A stretch of 64,000 nucleotides of DNA. Origin: Nageia nagi. Taxonomy: Eukaryota > Pinophyta. The stretch is taken from contig JBITNC010000001.1 in NCBI GenBank assembly GCA_050084985.1, positions 121,334,001-121,398,000 on the forward strand, in the 5' to 3' direction. A program made the translations under genes and the position numbers. The notes under the pieces were generated by a model. It had not been told where the DNA came from. It was given only the letters and a program-made list of their open reading frames with translations, and did not search any database. Of the stretch, positions 1-13,990 are shown piece by piece (position 1 is the stretch's first letter; every line of letters starts with the position of its first letter).

Positions 1-357
1 GTTGTGCATAATACTATATGATGCTTACCATAAGCCTACACCATACATAGAAGTAACACTATGTCTACACATAACATGTAATTTGTTAAATTAATTAGCT
101 TAGAATTGATTAAGGGGACAAAATACCTAACATAATAGGGTATGTGGTCCATTTTCTTGATCAATTCTTTATAATGATTGAGAACTAAAACCTATGTGTA
201 ATTATTTTCAAATGATGTGTCTTCCATAAAATTCTTATATTCTTTTCAAGTTTCATGTACAATTGGATAATTTTATTACATTACATTACCTTGCATTATG
301 CATTCATTTTATTATATTTCTTGAACCTATAATGAAATACTATGAAAGCATGAGAAA

Positions 358-360
<3 letters not shown>

Positions 361-388
<28 letters not shown>

Positions 389-390
389 AC
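361..390. repeat. (AT)n microsatellite
   Basis: About 14 uninterrupted AT dinucleotides. Confidence 0.95.
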
Positions 391-719
391 TTTAAGAATA
401 TAGGTTTTTAAGCAAGGTTGCAAAACCTACATTACATATTGTTCGAAACCTAAAATTATTTTTGAAGTTTTGATGAATAATCCTAGTACATTAGATATTA
501 ACTAAAAATGCATAGAGAAAAAACATATAATGGTTATTTTCATGTATTATCCAAATATTCCTTAGGTCTTGTAATATTGGTGTCTTCATTCTTTGTTACT
601 ATGATCCTTGGCTTTTTTCCGTTATGTTGATTCTTCTTATTAATAATAATATTCTTCAACATGTGCTTCTTTTTATTGTGGAGTTTCTTATTTTTTCTTC
701 TTGGATCTTAAAGAACCTA

Positions 720-935
720 GAGAGGCCATGAAAGATGGAAGGTAGGTGGGGATGGTGTATGAGGGGCACCATTGAGGGGAAGAAGAGGGGTGTGAAGGAA
801 GGAGGAAATAGGGGAGGGAGAAGGGGAGGGAACAAGTGAAGGAATGGGGGAAGGTATGAGTATAGGAAAATAGGAATGAGAGGGTAAGGGGAGGGGAGAG
901 GGAGCTGAGGGAGTAAGTGGAGTGAGAGGTGAGGT
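720..935 (+). repeat. Purine-rich (G/A) tract
   Basis: Some 200 bases almost entirely G and A on the plus strand, with repeated GGGGAGGG-like runs. Similar, shorter tracts on the same strand occur near 3,360-3,500 and 49,190-49,285. Such tracts can form triplex or G-quadruplex structures, but no function is shown. Confidence 0.8.
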
Positions 936-3900
936 TGATTTTATGCTCTATTTGGTACACTTGGAGATAGGGGTTTTAGTAGGAGAAGTGGAATGAATTT
1001 TGGATTTGTTAGGTTTCTTTCTTATGGTTTCAATGGTATAAGAAAGGGAGGGTTAATCTCAAGAAAATATGATTTGACATAAGGAAGAGAGTTAATGACA
1101 CAATGATAGAGTAAGGTGATAAAGCCTTGGTGAAGGGGTTTTACTTATTTCCTTAATTATTCTAGTATAATGGATTTTTCCAGATAGTTGAGATAAAAAG
1201 GAAAATAATATAGATTACTTATATGAAAATAATTTAACAAAATGAAATGGTAGCTAAATAGGGTAGAGTACCTCTTTTCAAATATAACATACTACATTAC
1301 AGCTTAGGTGATCTAGTTCCATGGGTGGGGGATGGAATACCTTTTTGAAACATAATGAAAGGTGATGTATTCATCATCTTCATTATGAATAAATATATCA
1401 ATATCCTCTTTTTTATACTTGTGTTACTTCATATGATATATTCAGAGAAAGCTAAGGCCTATAGCTACATCAATTGAGTTAAGAGAGATTTTAAACTTTA
1501 TCTTTTCCACTTGAACCTAGCCCTCCTTCTAGGTATTTGTGACTGCTCAAATCACCATGGGCATTACCTTAGAATAATGTATCATAAAATCATAAAACCC
1601 TCCATTATGTGGTGCTTCCCAAACCTTCACATCTTTGTTGAAATTGGAAGGAAATTTGGACTCCATTATGGGAGGTTTCCAAGGATGCAAAGTGAAAATA
1701 GAGAGGTAGGTACAACCATTTCAACTTATTAAGGGTGTTATAATTATGTTACATGCATGAGTTATATTAGTCTTATCAATTCTTAATTGGTGATCTCTTT
1801 GCTTCTAGGCTTAGATTATTGTAAGCTAGCCATGCATTTTCATGATGATATCATATTCGATGATGGGCCATGTGGGATGAGTGATGTCTCTTAAGGTTGT
1901 TGGTTGTTGAAAGCAGTTGATCAAGTTGGTTATTTTTCTCAAAGTTTATTTAATTTGAATTTTAGTTGTAGATATTGGAGGAAGGTTGCAAGATATTTGT
2001 GATCCTTCAATTTATACCCATTATTTAAGGTGGTAGGTGTAATTTCTATGCTTCTTGATTTTTATTGAAATTTAGAGGGAGGGTGCGATAGCTTTCATCT
2101 TGGCTCAAAAATGGTTTAAATTCTATCTATGATTATTTTCTATTTTCCAATGGTGCATTTTTCTAATAAGACTTTTTCCCATATTAGTTGGTTTTGTAGG
2201 ACTTTGAAATGTCCTTAATGGTCTAAAGGGATCTTGATAGTTGGTGGGATTATATGGTTTGATGACCTAAAATGATTAAGTGGGAATGAAATGGGGGGAG
2301 TTGGGGAGAGAGGGAAGGAGTGGGAGTGGGAGATGAATGGGGTCTTGTAGTTGTATTATTATCAGGAAGATCATTAGAGGTATCAAACTATCTTGCTATC
2401 TTAGGATTATTTTCTTTCATTTTTTTTAATTTGTTTCCTTCTTAGCATCAAGGTTTCTTAGTGAGGTAAATGAATTATTATTTACAACACACTGGTTACT
2501 TTATTTGGGTTATGGGTATTGTTGTATTGAGGTCTTTTTGTATGCTCCTAGGACCTATGTTTTGGTTGATATCACCTTTTACGTATTGAATTGTGATTCA
2601 TAGAGATGGATTATGAGATAGTATTAGATCTATCAAGGTATATTCTATTATTGTTCCCTAGTATGTTGTAGATGTTTAATTTTGGCATAATATGCTCATA
2701 CTCAAATTTTTTCTCCAAGAAATCATCAAATATTCTTAGTATTATTTTATTAAAAATTTCCTTGGTAAGATTGATATTGACACATAATCTTACTCTTAGT
2801 AATCTTGTTTTGTATGTTGATGTTGAGTTTATTGTAATGAGAATTCCAATTGATTTCACAATTATATTCACATTCCATAATAATGTTGGAAGTTTTGGTA
2901 GTTGAACCTAGATAGGTATAGTATAAATATTTCCTTTTTCTGGATGAAATCCTTTGTACCATTTATAGAGATAAATTCCTTTTTTTCAAAAGAACTAGGG
3001 ACCTCTTGAGAGGAATTATTCCAAATCATATTTAAATTGAATCTTACAAAGAAATTTTTTTTTTATAATTGAATATTTATATGGAATTTACCTTAGATTT
3101 TCCATTTTAGGTCAATCCATGCATGAATTTGGTCAATGTTTGGATGAAATATAGTGAATTTTTCAATGAGAGAAAATTTATTATATTGTTCTTCTATGGA
3201 ATTAGATCATTGAGGATATTGAGCTACTTAGTTCTATTTTAATTGGTCATTTCAAGTTTTAAGCAAGTATTTGATCATCACCTTAGGATTTTTGAAGTTG
3301 AAGAGACTCAACTAATCCTTTTTGTCCAAGTTTGGGTCATAGTAATCCATGGTGTAGCCATGAGGGAGGGAGAAAACTAGAAGAAGAGATAAGAGAGAAG
3401 ATAAGAAGGTGAGACCGAGAGGATAGAAGGAGAAAACATAAAGGATCAAGGGAGTGTGTAGGTAGAAGATTAGTAGGTAGGGAAGAAAGGTAGGGAGGAG
3501 GCATGATGTACATAGGGATATTAGTTGGAGCAAAGATCAATAAATAAATATGTTACATTATTTTGAAAATAAGAATAAAATATATTTAAAGTATATTATG
3601 AATTTGCAATGGAACTTAAGTATGATGAAATAAATTTATTAAAATTTTATAAAAATAGATGAAATATATCATTGTTATATAAATGGAAAGAATTATTATA
3701 ATTGAAAAATAATTTTTAGAATATAGTTTGTGAGTTTGCTAAACTTTCTCAATGTTAAATAATGTGGGCTAAATGATAATCCTTGAAGGAATCAAACTAT
3801 AGAATTGATAAGTAAGGTTATGAATCACCTTGACCCATTCAAGAGTGCATCTCTCTCTTTAGCCTACAAGTAAGATCTAGTGGAAGAGCATGCAAGGATG

Positions 3901-5640
3901 TAACATTTTGCTTGCTAATTATTTTTACTTTGAAATTTTAGATTTTTATTTTATAATAAAAATCTTTAACAAAATAAGATATGTTATACAACATTTTTAA
4001 TGTATAAGAGGACCTAAAAGTACTAGATGGTCACCTTGCTTTACTAATATAATTAGTTTTATGTTTGAGTAACCTTTTGTGTAGAGACTTGGATTGATGA
4101 TATGGAAATAAAAGGGATTTAAAATTTCTTAGTATAGTTGATATTACTTCATTAAAGATTACTATGATTCTATGTTAATATTTTAATAAGTTACTGATTA
4201 TTTTAAATTGGGGAAATGATATGTAAAAAAATAGAATTTTAATGATTATTATGGGTTCATCTTATTTTGATTTGGTAGTAATTTAATTTTATGCATCAAT
4301 AAGTCATTAATTATATGTAGTTTTGGACTATGTTATGAAGATAAAAAGGATTATGAGTAGATGTTTTCATTTAAATTATTTTATTCTTGTGTTCATATTT
4401 AAAGCTTAAGGAAAATGTTATATATGAATCTTCCTCACTCATTGTTATGATCTCATTATAAATTTTTTATTATTATTTCCCTACTATATCAATATATAAA
4501 TGAAATAAAGATTATGAAAGGTATTTTAGTTAATACTATGAGGACCCATTATTACATTAAAGTAAAAGGGCTATTTTTATATTTCTATCTTTGACAATAA
4601 TGGAGATTATAAGAAATGCGATGAGAACACTTTCTCATTTATGCAAGGATGGTATTATGTATCATTTGAAGCAATTTTAGTTACTTGTCATTCATAGTGT
4701 GGGATAAAAAACTAATACTATGTGTCTCATGCAATGTTCAATGATTGTAAGAAAATGGTAACTTAGGAGAAAGGATATTCTATTAGTTAGCAAATATTAC
4801 TTAAACAAAATAAGTCAATTCCTATAATAGAGCACCTTAATATCATGAAATTGGAAGTTGCATGAAATGAAATCCAAAGCACATAGGCAATAAGTATGGT
4901 TTATGATAATTTTAGAATTATTATCTAATGTTAAACTTTCATGGGATTAAAAAAATTGGAACAAAACTCAAGGTTATTACAACATTTCATATTAAAAGGG
5001 TATATAAGTGTAAGATAATAAAGGATTTAATGAATTAAATGATATATGTAGAAAAGGATAAAAAAGATAATATGCTACCTAATATACTTATATTATATAA
5101 GGCTATGAAGATAAACTATGTGTTAGCATGGAACTTGTATTGAGTTCATTCATTTGGAGTTTTCCCCTTGAAGAATTATAATAAACAAAAGAAATGCCTA
5201 TTTTCATTATTGTCATTTTATATCTCTTACTATGTTTGAATTTAAATTTCTACAATCTTTTATTTATAACAAAAGGGAAACAAGTAGAAAATTATGAGGA
5301 AATGTAACAAAAATGCTATCATGATGTAATAGAAGGGTGAGCGTAGAGTAGCAAAAGTGTGGGTGAATTATTTCAAAAGTGTGATAGGTTGTTATTAAGC
5401 AAATTACAACTTAGTGAAGCTATAATATTGCTAAGATACAATCAATATGGTACTAGAGCCTGAATTCTCTAATGATGAGGTTAGTATTTTGATTTCAAAA
5501 AGTATAATAGAGAAGGAAGAGGAGGGGATAAAATCAACCCTTACTGGTCATTTTGTAGGGGTATGACCCCCTCTAGATATGATTCAAAGTTGGATGAAAG
5601 CAATATGGATTAAAAAGCATGGGTATTTCTAGTTTCTCTC

Positions 5641-6116
5641 ACAAGAGAATTTTTGTTATTCAAATTTCAATTGAAAAGACCTATAAAAAGTGATAGAGAT
5701 GGATCCATGGTTTCTTGGGAAGAAAGGATTAGTCATCAAGGATGGGAGAAAGATTTCTCCTTTGAAAGTGAAAATTTTAACCTCCTTCCAACATGGGTCT
5801 CACTACCTGAACTTCACCATCTTATTAGCACCCATGTGTTATAGCCAAAATTGCAAAAGTAATTGGATCCCTTGTCACAATTGAGTGATCAATAAGATTA
5901 AAACTTAAGTTTATAGATGCAAGATTTGTGGTTAATTTAGATATTTTCAAACCTATTATGAATGTGATAAAATTAAAAATAAGGGATGGAAGAGAATGGA
6001 TGCAACCAATTGTATATGAAAATTTACGAGTACAATGTGAAATATGTAAGAGTTATGAGCACTATACAAAGGATTGCCAGAAAAGAAGAGGAGGGATGAA
6101 GAAAGAAGAGAAATGA
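5641..6116 (+). pseudogene. LINE ORF1 relic: DUF4283-like plus CCHC zinc knuckle
   Basis: A broken remnant of the nucleic-acid-binding first protein of a plant L1-type LINE. Two frames combine to a DUF4283-like segment (FLGKKGLVIKDGRK and FPTWVSLPEL-like pieces at 5,690-5,830). After a stop, the segment at 5,928-6,116 reads GREWMQPIVYENL followed by a CX2CX4HX4C zinc knuckle at 6,036-6,077 (CEICKSYEHYTKDC). The order DUF4283 then zf-CCHC_4 is typical of plant LINE ORF1 proteins. Stops and a frameshift between the two parts show that it is dead. No reverse transcriptase is visible downstream. Confidence 0.7.
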
Positions 6117-6119
6117 AAA

Positions 6120-9100
6120 AAATGAAAAGGAGTCTCAAGATAAATAGAAAACCATGAGTGTAAATAAGTTAAAAAAAATAAGAAAAAAATCATAAGAATA
6201 CGATAGAAACATAGACAAAATGAACCATGTTAGAAAAATAGTCAACTTCAAAAGAAGTCCAACGGAAGAAATCAAGCACAACAAACCCCTATGTAGTGTT
6301 ATTAATTTTATAAGGTATAGATAGAGAAGCAACAAATTATAATACATATTTTTTAGAATATGAGATAACAAATATGGAAGTTATGGAAGGGAAGATGGAG
6401 AAATAATAAGGAGGGTGACAAAAAAGGAAGGAATGTAGATAGTCAAGTAACAATAACATAACAAGAAGAAGGACAAGCAAGAATCCCATCAAGAAATATA
6501 CTAAACTCTATAAAAATAGCAAATGTTGGACAAATTCATCTAGGGAGACCATCCCTAGGAGAAACTAGAGAGAAACTCATTGAACATGATATAGCAAATG
6601 GAAAGCAATTAACTCTACATCAAATCAACAAATCTCATCCCACCTTTGGGTTGAATAAATGATTTCTTGATTAGAATATTCTAGTAATAAAAAGGTAGTT
6701 GAGCTATATCTCAACTATGATTTAGATGTATTTTGACTACTATTTGAGATTTTCTATTAATACAATTTGTATAGTAGTTTGCATTAGGTCTACCAACAGG
6801 TTATAGCTGCGTAGTATTTGAACTTATTTTGTTAATAGTTTTTTTAGCAAATTTTATTAGATACCATAAGGTATAGTTGGGTAGTGATTTCCTATTTTGG
6901 AAACCATTTTGTGATCAATTTATGTTTGGTTTAGACAAAACCTCTCACCACTTTTGATAATATAATTTACCCTTATTATCAAATACAATATTTTATTTAT
7001 GATTTTCTACTATTTATATTTTTTAACCATATTCATCTTCTATATTAAAATCTAATTCATATTTTTTTCTCAGTGTTTATAGAGGTCCATATAAAATCAT
7101 TTTAAGTCAAATAAAAAAATCACAAAGTTAATCCCTTTAAATATTAATGGTTTTGGAATTGATATCATACTAATTTATAATACCTTAAGAAGGTAAGACA
7201 TTGTAATGGCTACATATAATTAGTACTCCTAGAATTGAATGACAAAGGTTATTTTTTCTTGAAATCAAAATCTATTCTCAACTATTGTATATATAAGCTT
7301 TAGTTATGAAAGATCATAAAAGTCCTATTTTAGTGGGAAGGCCTTCTACAATATATACACATGGGAATAACTCCAATACCATTAATAATAGTTTCCTAAC
7401 TTCAATCATTAAAGATAAGTAAATTACTTATCAGGAATGATATGTTACATATATACTCTAGCCCACATATCATTTATCTTTGAAAAGGATTATAGGAAGG
7501 GATACATGTCACTTTCTATCATAAGGAAATACAATAATATGTAGGTGTAATGGAATGAATGATGTAAGAGAAAAATAATATAAAACATGTGTAAAGAAAA
7601 TACATGTAAGAGAATAAGATACCTAACACATTTTCATAATATAATGTCATATATGAAATCAAATAATTGCATTTATGAATTTTCTTATTAGGAGGTTATC
7701 TCCTCAAAGAGGTTTGTGATATTATAAAATGAAGTGCATATTTTCATTATTATTATTATTATTATTTTTTCTTCTATTATATTTGATTTTCCTCTTTTGT
7801 AATCTATTATTTATAGTACTTTGATATTATTCATATTAATTATTTATATCTTCTATGCATGAATCTTAGATGCAACTAACTTCCTAGTATTTGCGTATGT
7901 TCATAATAAAACATTCCAATGCCTGAAATCTACATATAGAGGGAATAAGAAACTAATGATTACTTGTATTATAGGTTTATGCTAGGTTGGTCAAACTTAT
8001 TTTCTTCATTCATGTGTTTAGATTGAATAATTATAGTTCAACCTTAATCACCTATCATAGGCAAGTGATGAAATAAATTTTCAAAAAGCTATTAAGTAAC
8101 TTTATTATTCAATTGGAAAACTTTTCAAAGGCCCCTAAGTAGTCCAAATAGTTTCTATTTAGCATAATTTAGATAAATAAACTATGAAATATTTGAATTC
8201 ACTTAACCTAAACCAAGTAAGAAATTTGATCTTAAATTTGTACATAATATTATTTTTCAGCTTCCTTAACTATTGGTACCAATGGTTTATCTCATGATTT
8301 AACTAGAGTGCTACCAAGTAGACCCATGATTTATATAGGATTTGGTATAGGTTAGAAATTTTTAACTTTTATCAATCAAATTTCAAAGTATATACCATAA
8401 AACCTAAGAAAATATAGAGTTTCTAGTAGGTAATATTTTTTGATAGTTTCCTACCTTTAAAATGACTCTCTCATTATTAAATCATCTTGGTCTTATCTAC
8501 TATGAATTGATATTTTATTTGGTATACCCAAAAAAGTGAGTTTTAGGCCTAGAAAAAGGTTACTGATTGTTTATACAAAAGGCTATTCTCACTCCAAATT
8601 TAATCATAAACCTTGAACGTTTATGCTCTTTGGCTTGCATATAGAATCTGCTAAACATTGGTGAAACAAGCTTGAATTGGTAATGGATGCTTGAATTTGG
8701 CTAACTTTGGCCTTGATTTGTCTAGCATGTATGGTTTTGGCTGATTTGAGGGATAATTGAATCAGGTTTAAGGTATAAACATTGGGCATTTATGGAGGAA
8801 TATGGAGAGAGGATAGCCACATCTATTTTTTATACCAAATAATCATTATTTTTGAAGGATGATGATGAGCTAGGTCTCTAATAAATAATTTTGAAATCAT
8901 TAGAATATTTTTTGAAGCCCCATACCAAAATGATTATCTTCTAGAGAGGATCACAATAGGCTAGATTGCTAATAGATAGTTTTTATATTTTTATATTGTT
9001 TATGTAGTTTTAATATTTATTAAGATAAGGTAGATATTATTAAGACCTTAGAAGTATCAAAATTTTTAACCTTCTCACATTGAAAATTGATAAAAATGCT

Positions 9101-12100
9101 ATATAATTTATTAATATACATAAAGTTTATGAGAGCTCAAGATCCAATATATTCTAAAGTCCTAGGGATAGGGATTTTAACCTAAATGAAAGGAAAAAGA
9201 AAAAATACATATATTCACTAAGCCTTGAAAAGAGATATCATACCACTTGGTATGACCTACAAGACTTATAATCTTTATTTTCTAAACTACCAAGATCTAG
9301 GGAATTTTAATCTTTGATTAGTTCATATTCCATGTAATGCTTTAATACAATTACATACAAATACTCAAATTATTATATAAAGAAGATTTTTTAAATAAAG
9401 TAAGAGTTACAAATAGGAATAGTATGAAAATATAAAACTAATATATTATGCAATATTATTAAAGATTTTTACACCATATTTGATCATTTACTATTACATA
9501 TAAGTAATAATTAAATAATGGGTTATAAGAAGTAGCAAAATCATAAGTTATGAAAGAAAAATAATAAGTTGTAGTTACATAAATTTAATTAATAAAATCA
9601 TTAAATTACTATTATCAAGATATTTCATGCTATTTCATTAAACTATCAATATTATAATAATCATAATCTATAATTGTGGACTAATGTGTGTCTTGTTTTG
9701 TAGGTAATGAGATGTCCAAGGTGTGGGTGCCAAGCCAAGGAGTGGGTTACATCATCAAGTTCCTTATAAAACCAAGATATACATAAGTCCACTATCAAGA
9801 TAGATTTAGATAACATATTCTAAGCTTGATAGTGGCATATCCCTTTTAGGTGTTCTTCAACACTGCCTTATCAAGATTAAAATTTGGATAATATGACTAT
9901 CTTATGCAAGCTATAATACTGATATCGCACATAATTTAACATTCTTATAGGCTTGCAAAGTGATGATCTTGATTAAGACTTAAGACTCCTCCAAAAGAGG
10001 ATTACCGACAACCTGTTCGAGGATTGATGATGTATGTTTTTCTTTGGGAAGATCGATGATGGTCCATTTCTAATAAATTGATGAGTTGTGATTTTTGTGG
10101 TATATTCATCTATTTATCCTTCATCCATGACTTTCTTCCTTTTGTCTACAATAGGTAAGTGTTCAAATCTTCATCTTGATAGACATTAGCTTGTTCCATA
10201 TTAAGTATCATTTATTTCTATTATTGTTTATGTTTTACCATTTCGATATAATGTTTTACTATTTAATTAGTACAAATTCTCATTTTACAAACCTATATAA
10301 TTCATGAAAGGAAACAAAATTATAATAAAAATTTTCTCTAATTTAACTAGAATTTTAACATACAATTAAGAGAAAGGTTTAGGAAGGTGTACAAAACTAG
10401 GGCCTAGTTATAGTATTTAATTCTATTATAGTAATATGTTGTTGAGATGAGGTGTAACAAACTTAATTATTAAATTTTATTAATGTTATTTATAATTTTG
10501 AAAATGGGTAGGACTCGAGAATCATTACTTGATTTTGTAAAAAATATAGTGGTAATTTTCATTTATAAATATTTTTTATTTCTAGATTTAAATGAAATAG
10601 AATTATTCATTTTTTGGAATTAGTGTATAAAGAGATGTAATTGTAGCATTTTTTCTATGCTTGGTTTTTGTTTTTTAATTAGTTCAATATAAGAAATTAT
10701 TGTTTGTGATTTTTTAAGTTGATATTTTTATGATATATTAGTTGAGTGTCATGTTTATGTGTTTAGCAATGTTGGTTTTATAGTTTTGATTAATATAGAT
10801 TTTCCACTATGTATGAATTTCAAATAGTGGTGGAAGGTTGATCAACCTTAGTTTAGTATAACAATGTCTTCTTAAAAGCATGTTGTATGGTATATTCTTG
10901 ACTACATGAAATAATGATATTATACTCTTAGGTCCTATCATGATTCTATGTATGATAATACTAATAATATTTTAAGTGATTATGTTAAATATTTTTATTT
11001 GAAAAATCTCTTTTGTAATCTATCTATTATAACCTACTCTTAAAAGGAAATTATTTTTTGGATGTAATACATTATTATTTATTGTCAAGCATGATATTAT
11101 TCCTTAATTGTTAGTATGAAATAGATAAGAAGGATTTATGGGATTGAGAAAGGCAAAGTATATTAATGTCCATGGGAGACCAACTCGTCTGTGGTATGAT
11201 TGTATTAGGCCATTACATAATATCTATGTCTCATAATATGAATTGAACACAGACACAAGTTTCAACAAGATAAACAGGTAACCAACTCAACCAACAACTG
11301 AGAAAGATGATGTATAATCATTTATCTAACTAATAACAAGTTGTAAGTTAATACTTGAAATGAAAGGATAAGATAATTTGAGAGGATCAAAGAGGAATAT
11401 TTGGTTTGATTACATTCTTCAAGTACATGCGAGTAAGGCTCAAAATTGAACCCTCCAAAAGACATTTTACCCTTCAATGAAGAGGCCTTCAAAATATACT
11501 TTTCATTTGACAAAATCAAATTTAGAATGCCCATCAAATAGGAAGGATAGAAAAATTTCTAAAATTTTATTTTTTAAATATATTAATTCGTGAAGTAGGA
11601 CTCAAAGCATGTTAGGAATAAGTTTAACAAGTAACAACTCATGTATGGTAAAGAACCATACACTTTATCAAAATAATCTAATCAAATCATAGAACATGAG
11701 CTAAGAGACATGGGACAACCTTCAAATTTGAAAATAGTATAATAGTTTTTCATTATAATAAAGTAAGAATTGATCAGTAGGTATCAAGGTCCAACTATAG
11801 TTTACTTCACTAAATATGAACTTCTTTAATACAATTAAATGCATGAAGTAAACCTAGGCTAAAATACATAAACCACTCAACTTGTAGTTTACTTGACTAG
11901 GCTAGCTATAAGGGGGAGATTATATGAGCAAGGAGAATGAAGGAGAAAGGAGACATGCATAACAAAAATAACTTGAAACCTAAAGTGATGGTTGATGCTC
12001 TCTTTAATTTCAATTTATCCTTTGCTTATGAAGTTTTTGGTTTATATTATGGATGAGAATTATTTTACTTCTCTTCATGGTGTGAATTGTGGCAACTAAC

Positions 12101-12180
12101 AAGCCTTCAATTTTGTGTAGTTTATTGAGCTATTTTAATGAAATAGACAATGAATTCTAATTCTTTGATTTCTTAATTAC
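6120..12180. other. No recognisable gene
   Basis: AT-rich DNA with frequent stops in all frames. Short open frames at 8,604-8,789 (-) and 11,322-11,537 (-) match nothing I know. Nothing further can be supported. Confidence 0.5.
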
Positions 12181-12220
12181 AAATGTATAATAATGCTTGG
12201 AGGGACATGAGTTACATGTG

Positions 12221-12293
12221 TAAATGGTTATATCCTAAATCTCCTTATGCTGAGGTGCTAAATGGATATATGCTAAATCTCCTTATGCTGAGT
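12221..12293 (+). repeat. Tandem duplication, ~38 bp x2
   Basis: Two nearly identical units starting at 12,221 and 12,259, each ending in CTCCTTATGCTGAG. The second unit ends exactly where similarity to the receptor kinase copies begins (about 12,291), so it marks the 5' breakpoint of LecRK copy A. Confidence 0.85.
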
Positions 12294-13208
12294 AGCACTG
12301 GCCTTGGAGATATCCCATCTTCCTTCTCTTCTACAAAAATGTTCCAAGAGCTCCAAACGTTGGGTTATTTCTGTGTTACTGCAGCTTACATCTATGTCTT
12401 GTTGCGTGTATGTATTATACTATCCGTCTGGTGGCGGAAGAGAAGGATGTGCAGAGATTTGGTTGAAGAATGGGAGGTGGAGTATTGGCCTCACAGGTTT
12501 AAGTACAAGGACTTGCATGTTGCCACCAAGGGGTTCGGCGACAAACAAGTTTTAGGCTGCAGTGGCTTTGGACGGGTTTACAAAGGAGTTCTTCCTTCCA
12601 ATGACCTCCAAGTTGCGGTAAAGTGCATAAGGACAGAGTCCAGTGAAGGGTAAGGAGTTAATAGCAGAGATCGATATTTAATGGAAACTTGGGCAACTTT
12701 GGGATTGCTCGTTTCTATGAGCACGACGAAAAACCGCATACTACTCGCATGATGGGAACATTTGGGTACATTGCGCCGGAACTGGTAAGCACAGGGAAGG
12801 CCACTCCCAGTAGCGATGTTTACAGCTTTGGGATTCTGTTGCTGGAAGTTGCCTGAGGACGGCCGCCTCTGAAGCACAACATCGATCCCTCGCAGATTGT
12901 ATTGCTGGATTGGGTTCGAGATCTGCATGCGAATGGCAGGCTAATGGATGCAGCGGATCCGAATCTGGGCGGTGAATATGTGGAGGATGAGATGGTTTCG
13001 AGTGTTGAGGCTGGGAATGGTTTGTTGTAGTGAAGAGGCGGAGGCGAGAGTGGACATGCGAGAGGTGGTGCAGATTCTTGAAGGCGAAGCTTCAATGGGA
13101 GATTTGGTTCCGTTTGCAGCTCAGACAGATCAGAAGACTACTTTGAATGATGATGATTTATGCAAGATGAGGTCAGGTGAAGATTGTTTGGCTTCCTGGT
13201 TGCTGTAG
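12291..13208 (+). pseudogene. LecRK copy A: membrane segment plus kinase, internally deleted
   Basis: Remnant of an L-type lectin-domain receptor-like kinase, a plasma-membrane protein that senses extracellular signals and phosphorylates on serine/threonine. The lectin domain is absent. It starts at the lectin-membrane linker and continues through a hydrophobic segment (~12,360-12,430) and the basic RKRRM stop-transfer. Next come WPHRFKYKDLHVATKGF, a glycine-rich loop GCSGFGRVYKG and the VAVK lysine. After KELIAEIDI the sequence jumps to [15 protein letters not shown] (~12,680), the activation segment, so αC, the hinge and the HRD catalytic loop are missing, about 110 residues by family comparison. 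DFG reads [13 protein letters not shown] and [15 protein letters not shown] follow, then a TGA replaces the usual Cys codon (12,856). A frameshift near 12,990 leads into CCSEEAEARVDMREVVQILEG. Dead gene; copy C downstream is its close relative. Confidence 0.88.
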
Positions 13209-13990
13209 GCACGATATATTCCTTGCCATGAGCAGCTGCTGTTGTTGCAGGCCCAGTGTAGTCGAGTAGATGAAATCGTTCAGTGTTTTTTTTTTAGTAC
13301 CTATTTTTAATGTGCTCTTAAAAGTTAATTAAAACCATATAATATGGGTAGAATAGAAATTGGCATCAGGCTTAACCTATTATTAATTAATAAATATTAT
13401 TACTTTTTAATAAAATAAATTATATTCCAAATATTTTAACAATCTATAATATTTATTGGTATATTTTATTTTATTTTTTAAAACTGATTATATTGACTTT
13501 ATTGTCTAAAATATATCAATAAAAAGTTTGAGTCCTTTTTCTTGCAATAATATCCATCAATAATCAAAGTTTAGGTACGAATACATATGCTTTTCTACAA
13601 CATATCATCGACATGTATGCCTTATCCCTAGTGTGTAGTCTACTCACAATAGATATTGTATTGTTTCTCTCATCTTCTTGTATTGTTTCTCTCATCTTGA
13701 TAGGTTAAGATCTTATCTCATAATTAAGATTGTACTTCACATTGATTACATCTTCTTCGATCTTAATTATTATCATTCATTACTATTATGATATATCATT
13801 TTAATTATTGTTTGTGATACTTAAATTATTTAGTTATTTGATTATCTTAAGTATCTGCAAGATAATATAAGTCTTTTAATATCATTTTAAACCAAATGAT
13901 TTGTAGTACCTATCAAAATTTGATCAAAAATGAAAATATATAAATCAAGTATTTCACTTACTATTTCTCACATAATTAAATTGCATAATG
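13209..13990. other. 3' flank of LecRK copy A, AT-rich
   Basis: About 13,320-13,460 is similar to the flank of copy C at 27,056-27,200 (shared CTATTATTAATTAA and AATATTATTA-rich stretch), so the duplication reached beyond the coding sequence. A 20-bp motif TTGTATTGTTTCTCTCATCT is repeated at 13,656 and 13,678. No gene seen. Confidence 0.6.

Larger units (their letters stand above)
1..5640. other. Gene-free AT-rich sequence
   Basis: No reading frame here resembles a known protein. The few open frames of 60-90 codons are low-complexity, and the longest (688-960, minus) only mirrors the purine-rich tract described separately. Further shorter purine-rich stretches lie near 2,290-2,330 and 3,355-3,500. 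Old unrecognisable transposon sequence is the likeliest content, but I cannot assign any family. Confidence 0.6.

Noticed and set aside
688-960. 90-codon minus-strand frame rich in Ser, Pro, Leu and Phe
   Set aside because: It is the complement of the purine-rich tract; lack of stops follows from base composition, and no domain is visible.
8604-8789. 61-codon minus-strand frame as a small gene
   Set aside because: No homology, no promoter or splice context; chance frame.
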